Shown here piece after piece: positions 59,952-64,000 of a stretch of 64,000 nucleotides of DNA. Numbering within the stretch: the first letter of the stretch is position 1; each line of letters starts with the position of its first letter. The position numbers and the translations under genes were made by a program. The notes beneath the pieces were generated by a model. It ran no database searches and had not been told where the DNA came from. It saw only the letters and a program-made list of their open reading frames with translations. The stretch is from Streptomyces sp. NBC_01233 (lineage in GTDB: Bacteria > Actinomycetota > Actinomycetes > Streptomycetales > Streptomycetaceae), in the NCBI RefSeq assembly GCF_035989305.1, contig NZ_CP108514.1:744001-808000 (forward strand). Direction: 5' to 3'.

Positions 59952-60133
59952 AGCCGTATCAAACCGATGGAGAGCCAAAATGATGATCATGGACTCGGCT
60001 CTGGGGCCGAACTGCACCCCAAGAGAACTCGGACGGAGCACAACCGCCGGCCCGGGCCGACCGGTTACCGGCGTCGCATCGAGGCGTCGATACCCAGGTG
60101 CCCTCGGACGCCCCGTCCACCGACAATGCGCCC

Positions 60134-60640
60134 ATGCCCATTCGCACAGCACACGTGAACGAACTGACCGTCCTCCAGGACATCGAGAGGGCCGCCGGGA
60201 TCTGCTTCCGGGACATCGGCATGCCGGAGATCGCCGACGACGAGCCGTTGACGCTCGGCGAGCTCGGCCGGTACCAGCGGTCCGGGATGGCCTGGGTCTC
60301 GGTCGACGCGGCCGATGCCCCGGTCGCGTACCTGATCGCCGACCGCATCGACGGCAACCTCCACGTCGAGCAGGTGTCCGTACACCCGGACCGCGCGCGC
60401 CGCGGTATCGGCCGGTCCCTGCTGGAGCACCTGGCCCGGCTCGCCGCGCGCGAAGGGGTGCCCGCCCTGACGCTCACCACCTTCACCGAAGTGCCGTGGA
60501 ACGCCCCGTACTACGCACGCTGTGGCTTCCGGCTGCTGGACGACGGCGGGCTCACGCCGGGCCTGCGGGAGATCCGCGCCCGCGAGTCGGAACACGGCCT
60601 GGACCGGTGGCCCCGCGTCTGCATGCAACGCGACGCCTGA
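60134..60640 (+). CDS. GNAT-family N-acetyltransferase
   Basis: A 168-residue enzyme. The acetyl-CoA-binding loop reads VHPDRARRGIGRSLLEHL, preceded by the beta-4 strand LHVEQVSV and followed by FTEVPWNAPYYARCGFRLL, the substrate/CoA end. The acceptor is unknown. The ATG at 60134 lacks a ribosome site, so the gene may be leaderless or start nearby. Confidence 0.85.
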   Translation: MPIRTAHVNELTVLQDIERAAGICFRDIGMPEIADDEPLTLGELGRYQRSGMAWVSVDAADAPVAYLIADRIDGNLHVEQVSVHPDRARRGIGRSLLEHLARLAAREGVPALTLTTFTEVPWNAPYYARCGFRLLDDGGLTPGLREIRARESEHGLDRWPRVCMQRDA

Positions 60641-60707
60641 CGGCCACGGACGCACGGCGTGACGCCGCCGCGCCGCGACGCCGCCACGCCGTACTGCCGT
60701 GATGCGC

Positions 60708-61109
60708 TCACTGCGCGGGGTCGGCGGGGATTTCGGTGTTCCATTCGACGAGCTGGACGACGACTCCGTTCGGGTCGGTCATCTGGAAGAGACACTCGCC
60801 CCAGGGCTCTTCGCGCAGCGGCATGGTGATGGGCGCGCCCGCACCCCGCAGCCGTGCCTCCTCGGCCTCGATGTCGGCGACCGTGAGCGCGAGGATCAGG
60901 CCGCCCGCCCGCCGGTCGCGCTGGTCGGCCGGGAGGACCTCGGTGCCCAGACGGAGCAGGACGATGTCCACGGCGGCGTCGCCGCGGGTCAGGAAGGCGA
61001 AGCCGTCGGCGGCGACGGCCACTTGGTAGCCGAGGTGGGTGCAGAGGAAGTCGCGGGAGGCGTCCACGTCGGCGACGGTCAGGGAGAGGGTGGAGGTGGT
61101 GACGTTCAC
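60708..61109 (-). CDS. VOC family protein
   Basis: A 133-residue single-domain VOC protein: TLSLTVADVDASRDFLCTHLGY, the strand LILALTVADIEAEEARLRG, and the C-terminal NGVVVQLVEW with the metal Glu position. GAGGAG lies six bases before GTG 61109. It is divergent from a TetR gene with an operator between them, so it is the regulator's likely target. Substrate could be a xenobiotic. Confidence 0.85.
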   Translation of the reverse strand: MNVTTSTLSLTVADVDASRDFLCTHLGYQVAVAADGFAFLTRGDAAVDIVLLRLGTEVLPADQRDRRAGGLILALTVADIEAEEARLRGAGAPITMPLREEPWGECLFQMTDPNGVVVQLVEWNTEIPADPAQ

Positions 61110-61235
61110 GGCGGCTCCTCGGGACGAAGTGCGGCGGGTGCGCGGCATCTTCCGTTCGGAATCATCTTCCGTCCGGGCGATTTTTGCGATGGACGTAACT
61201 TTAAGCAGGACCCGTTCGCCCGGTCAAGGATATTT

Positions 61236-61253
61236 TTACAACGGGTGTAAGAT
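61236..61253 (+). promoter_or_regulatory. TetR-type operator overlapping a leaderless promoter
   Basis: TTACA-N5-TGTAA (61236-61250) is an inverted repeat. TAAGAT (61248-61253) is a -10 hexamer whose expected start site falls on the ATG at 61260, so the TetR message would be leaderless. Binding would block this promoter, giving autorepression, and may also affect the divergent VOC gene. Confidence 0.55.
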
Positions 61254-61259
61254 TTTCGC

Positions 61260-61901
61260 ATGGGTACCGAGATGGGGCTCCGCGAGTCCAAGAAGCAGGA
61301 GACACGACAGCTGATCTCCGACCACGCCACCCGGCTCTTCATCGAGCAGGGCTTCGAGCCGACGACCATCGCCGAGATCGCCACCGCGGCGCGCGTCGCC
61401 AAGAAGACGGTCACCAACTACTTCGCGCGCAAGGAGGACATGGCCCTCGACCACCACGAGGAGTTCACCCGGAGCCTGGCCCGCGCCGTCACGGCGCGGG
61501 CCGAGGGGGAGCCCGTCGTGGCGGCGCTGCGGCGGGAGTTCCACACGGCTCTCGAAGGCCACGACCCCGTCGCAGGGTTCGCCGGTCCCGAGTTCGCCCG
61601 CATGATCGCGGAGAGCCCCACGCTCACCTCCCGGCTGCGCGAACTCCACGAGCAGCGCGAAGAGGCCCTCGCGGCGGCCCTGGCCGACCTCACCCCCGGC
61701 ACGGCCCCGGACGTCGACCCCCGGGCGGCGGCCGCCCTCCTCGCCGCGGCGCATCGCCTGCTGTTCCGGCGCATCCAGGAGCTCACCCTGACGGGACACT
61801 CGAACGACCGGATCACCGCCGCCCTGGCCCCGGAGGCGGCGCACCTCTTCGATCTCCTCGCCGCCGCCCTCGGAGACGGCCCCGCGCCCGTGGCGGCGTG
61901 A
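61260..61901 (+). CDS. TetR-family transcriptional regulator
   Basis: A 213-residue regulator. The N-terminal DNA-binding domain (ETRQLISDHATRLFIEQGFE, TTIAEIATAARVAKKTVTNY, FARKEDMALD) is typical of TetR; the C-terminal ~150 residues are helical and bind the unknown ligand. It is divergent from the VOC gene, and probably controls it and itself via the TTACA-TGTAA palindrome. ATG 61260 matches a leaderless start; ATG 61272 is the alternative. Confidence 0.88.
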   Translation: MGTEMGLRESKKQETRQLISDHATRLFIEQGFEPTTIAEIATAARVAKKTVTNYFARKEDMALDHHEEFTRSLARAVTARAEGEPVVAALRREFHTALEGHDPVAGFAGPEFARMIAESPTLTSRLRELHEQREEALAAALADLTPGTAPDVDPRAAAALLAAAHRLLFRRIQELTLTGHSNDRITAALAPEAAHLFDLLAAALGDGPAPVAA

Positions 61902-61920
61902 CCTCAGATCCCCGCTGAGG
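61902..61920 (+). terminator. short hairpin after the TetR gene
   Basis: CCTCAG (61902-61907) and CTGAGG (61915-61920) form a 6-bp stem just after the stop codon. Weak, so only tentative. Confidence 0.3.
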
Positions 61921-62071
61921 CCATCTCCGTTGTCAGGAATGAGATTTCCATGCCCCTGCCACATGGTCAACGGCGCCGGCCCGGCCCGGCCGGATCCGTA
62001 CCGCGCGCTCCCTCCTTCGCCGAGCGCGAACCCCGGGCCGCTCACCGCTCCCGATGTGCTGGACTGGGTGA

Positions 62072-63070
62072 ATGGATCTTCTGATGCTGGGCGGGACGGC
62101 GTGGCTGGGTCGTGAGGTCACGCGGCAGGCGCTGGGGCGCGGGCACAAGGTCACGTGCCTGGCACGCGGCGAGAGCGGGGCCGTCGTCCCCGGCGCACGG
62201 TTGGTGGCGGCGGACCGGAAGCAGGACTCCGCCTACGCCGGACTCCTCGGCCGCGACTGGGACGCCGTGATCGAGGTGTCGTGGCAGCCGGCCTTCGTCC
62301 GCGGCGCGCTCCGCGCCCTGGCGGGGCGGGCCCGGCACTGGACGTACGTCTCCTCCGTCAGTGCCTACGCCGACCAGGGCACGGTCGGCGCCGACGAGTC
62401 GGCCGCGCTGCTGGCGCCGACCGAGAGCCCGTACGCGGAACGGAACGAATACGGCGAGGCCAAGGTCGCGTGCGAGGCGGCTTCGCGCGCGGCGGTCGGA
62501 GACCGGCTCGTCGTCGCCCGGGCCGGTCTGATCGGCGGACCCGGCGACCACAGCGGGCGTTCGGGCTATTGGGTGGCCCGCTCCGCCCGCGAGGTCGACC
62601 AGCCCATGCTCGTACCCCGCTCCCCCGGCCCGCCGACCCAGGCGGTCGACGTGCGCGACCTCGCGGGCTGGCTGCTGGACCTCGCGCAGCAGGGCGCCAC
62701 CGGGACCTTCGACGCCGTCGGACCCGTCGTCCCCTTCGACGAGTGGGTCGACCTGTCGCGGCGCGTGGCCGGCCACACCGGACCGGTGGCTACGGCGGAC
62801 CCGCAGTGGCTCCTCGACCAGGGGGTCGGGCCGTTCATGGGTCCCGAGTCGATGGCCATGTGGATGACGGATCCGCAGTGGGCGGGCTTCTCGGCGCGCA
62901 GCGGGGCCGCGGCGGGTGCGGCCGGGCTGCGCCACCGCCCGCGCGTGGAGATGCTGGAGGCCCTCCTGCAGTGGGAACGCACCGAGGGACTGGACCGCGC
63001 CCGCCGGGCCGGCCTGAGCACGGCCCGCGAGCGCGAACTGCTCACCGCGCTCCCCGGGCTCGACGGCTGA
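62072..63070 (+). CDS. NAD(P)-dependent epimerase/dehydratase-like SDR protein
   Basis: A 332-residue extended SDR. The dinucleotide-binding motif reads [20 protein letters not shown]; a catalytic Tyr-x3-Lys equivalent appears as [11 protein letters not shown], with the preceding YVSSVSAY serine strand. The C-terminal part ([20 protein letters not shown]) is the substrate lobe. These proteins act on nucleotide sugars or are atypical reductases; the local context gives no clue. ATG 62072 begins the first beta strand. Confidence 0.85.
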   Translation: MDLLMLGGTAWLGREVTRQALGRGHKVTCLARGESGAVVPGARLVAADRKQDSAYAGLLGRDWDAVIEVSWQPAFVRGALRALAGRARHWTYVSSVSAYADQGTVGADESAALLAPTESPYAERNEYGEAKVACEAASRAAVGDRLVVARAGLIGGPGDHSGRSGYWVARSAREVDQPMLVPRSPGPPTQAVDVRDLAGWLLDLAQQGATGTFDAVGPVVPFDEWVDLSRRVAGHTGPVATADPQWLLDQGVGPFMGPESMAMWMTDPQWAGFSARSGAAAGAAGLRHRPRVEMLEALLQWERTEGLDRARRAGLSTARERELLTALPGLDG

Positions 63071-63232
63071 GGCGGCCGGCGGTGCCCGGCGATGCCCGAG
63101 GGCGGGGCTGACCTGGAGCGATGCCGCGCGAACCCTGCTTGACGGGGGGCGTTCCTCGACCTGGCGTCCGAGTCCTTGGCCGGCTCCGCTCCGGACGAGG
63201 CCCGCCCTTTCGTTCTGCTCCCGGGGGAACTC

Positions 63233-63592
63233 ATGCACTACTACACCGATGTCCTCAAGAAGTACGCCGTCTTCAGCGGCAGGGCCACGCGCCGCGAGTT
63301 CTGGATGTTCTGGCTGATCGACACCGGGCTCGTGATCGCCCTCATCGTCCTGGACGACGCCCTCGGCACGTCCGTACCGGAAACGGTCTACGCGCTGGCC
63401 ACCTTCCTGCCCTCGCTCGCCGTCACCGTGCGCCGCCTGCACGACACCGGCCGCTCGGGCTGGATGGTCCTCATAGCCGTCCTCCCGCTCATCGGCTACA
63501 TCTGGCTCCTGGTCATACTGGCGAGCGCAAGCTCGACCGACGAGTCCTACGGGCCCTGCCCCGGCACCGCCGACCCCCTGCCGGCCCTCTGA
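63233..63592 (+). CDS. DUF805 membrane protein
   Basis: A 119-residue protein. The family signature FSGRATRREFWMFWL leads into the first span, two further spans follow (VYALATFLPSLAVTVRRLHD, GWMVLIAVLPLIGYIWLLVI), and it ends with the acidic GPCPGTADPLP tail. DUF805 proteins are small inner-membrane proteins of unknown role. GGGGGAA lies four bases before ATG 63233. Confidence 0.85.
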   Translation: MHYYTDVLKKYAVFSGRATRREFWMFWLIDTGLVIALIVLDDALGTSVPETVYALATFLPSLAVTVRRLHDTGRSGWMVLIAVLPLIGYIWLLVILASASSTDESYGPCPGTADPLPAL

Positions 63593-63613
63593 AAGTCGTG
63601 GCAGCAGCTGCGG

Positions 63614-64000
63614 TCACGGCCGGGGCCTGGTCGCGATGAGGGCCCGGACGCGGACCGTCCGGGCGTAGGTGCCGCTGGGGTCGTGGTCCAGCAGGGCGTG
63701 CCGCAGCTCGGACTCGAACGCGGCCCTGCGGTCGCCGAAGAGGGCCGGGGCGGAGGAGGGGCAGGAGAACAGGAGGCCGGCCACCTGGTCCACGGTGTGG
63801 CGCAGGCGCTGGTCCCAGGTGATGGTCTCGACGCGGGAGAACGGCGACTTGGCGAGATGGTCCTCGGAGACCTCCGCGCCCTCCGGACCCTCCGCGCCCT
63901 GCGACTGCGCCGAGTCCTCCGCCTCGCCCGACCGGTCCACGTCGTCCCAGTCGGCCGCCCTGCCGCGGCCGGGTCCGAGGAATCGTGCGCACACCTCCTC
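63614..64000 (-). CDS. C-terminal part of a SAM methyltransferase-like protein (partial)
   Basis: A frame continues beyond the right edge of the window. The ~129 visible residues (SPFSRVETITWDQRLRHTVD, LLFSCPSSAPALFGDRRAAF, ESELRHALLDHDPSGTYART) match the C-terminal region of class I methyltransferases with an acidic mid-linker (SGEAEDSAQSQGAEGPEGAE). The catalytic motifs lie outside, so the assignment is tentative. Confidence 0.6.
   Translation of the reverse strand, partial: EEVCARFLGPGRGRAADWDDVDRSGEAEDSAQSQGAEGPEGAEVSEDHLAKSPFSRVETITWDQRLRHTVDQVAGLLFSCPSSAPALFGDRRAAFESELRHALLDHDPSGTYARTVRVRALIATRPRP

Noticed and set aside
1..64000. tRNA, rRNA, insertion sequence or integrase genes
   Set aside because: I found no cloverleaf, rRNA-like or transposase-like sequence; the excisionase-like relic at 37.7-38.2 kb is the only mobile-element hint.

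Overview
The window is about 72-74% GC with strong third-position G/C bias, frequent GTG starts and many short 4-nt start/stop overlaps. It also carries actinobacterial families such as a WblC-type promoter layout, SigB/F-type sigma, Tat lipoproteins, ANTAR/DUF5133-like and nitrobindin proteins. Together these point to a Streptomyces or close relative chromosome, probably an arm or accessory-rich part: many single-gene functions, several decayed genes, and no rRNA, tRNA or core biosynthetic operon.

Layout. 1-7 kb holds unlinked housekeeping-like genes (membrane protein, SAM methyltransferase, NTF2-like protein, dienelactone hydrolase with a palindromic operator, S15/CocE-like hydrolase, VOC protein, WD40-like protein). 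7.6-12.4 kb holds a small membrane protein plus a large HTH/P-loop/multi-TM protein, converging on a sigma factor translationally coupled to an unusual IclR regulator with a ~300-residue N-terminal extension. 13-16.4 kb holds a secreted GH15-like glycosidase and an FAD monooxygenase, followed by a 16-copy 7-bp tandem array that supplies the stop codon of the next gene. 16.5-19.4 kb is a PepSY-like membrane protein diverging from an OmpR-type two-component system across 11-bp-spaced CTGAAG repeats. 19.5-23.6 kb holds an SNase-like protein, a WblC-like promoter, a 39-codon leader ORF, an EF-G paralogue and nitrobindin.

23.7-36 kb carries secreted or membrane genes (polysaccharide deacetylase with altered catalytic motif, DsbA-like lipoprotein, small membrane proteins, barstar-like protein, reprolysin-like metalloprotease with FnIII and ricin-type domains, ATP-grasp and EEP enzymes). 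35.6-37.3 kb is a three-gene overlapping operon (membrane protein, XRE regulator, quinone-oxidoreductase-type enzyme). 37.4-45.2 kb is an accessory island. Its centre is an SseB-like gene (apparently frameshifted), a WXG100-like helical protein, a 1533-residue RHS-repeat toxin ending in an HYD1-type ADP-ribosyltransferase domain, and a DUF6881 immunity protein. The operon is flanked on both sides by gene remnants.

45.3-64 kb returns to scattered single genes: SRAP/HMCES-like protein, YbdK-like ligase, FUSC exporter, metallophosphoesterase plus BON protein, SigB/F-type sigma and a nearby anti-sigma-like kinase, nucleotidyltransferase, hemerythrin, DUF5133-like, PRC-barrel, L,D-transpeptidase, VOC/TetR pair, SDR and DUF805. 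Decay is visible: a methyltransferase interrupted by one TGA, and a 5'-truncated HATPase.

Most noteworthy for follow-up: the leader-ORF/WblC-like control of the EF-G paralogue; the HTH/P-loop/TM protein and the coupled sigma/IclR-extension pair; the RHS-ADP-ribosyltransferase operon with its frameshifted SseB gene; and several operator-like repeats. All assignments come from reading the sequence; no database search was run.
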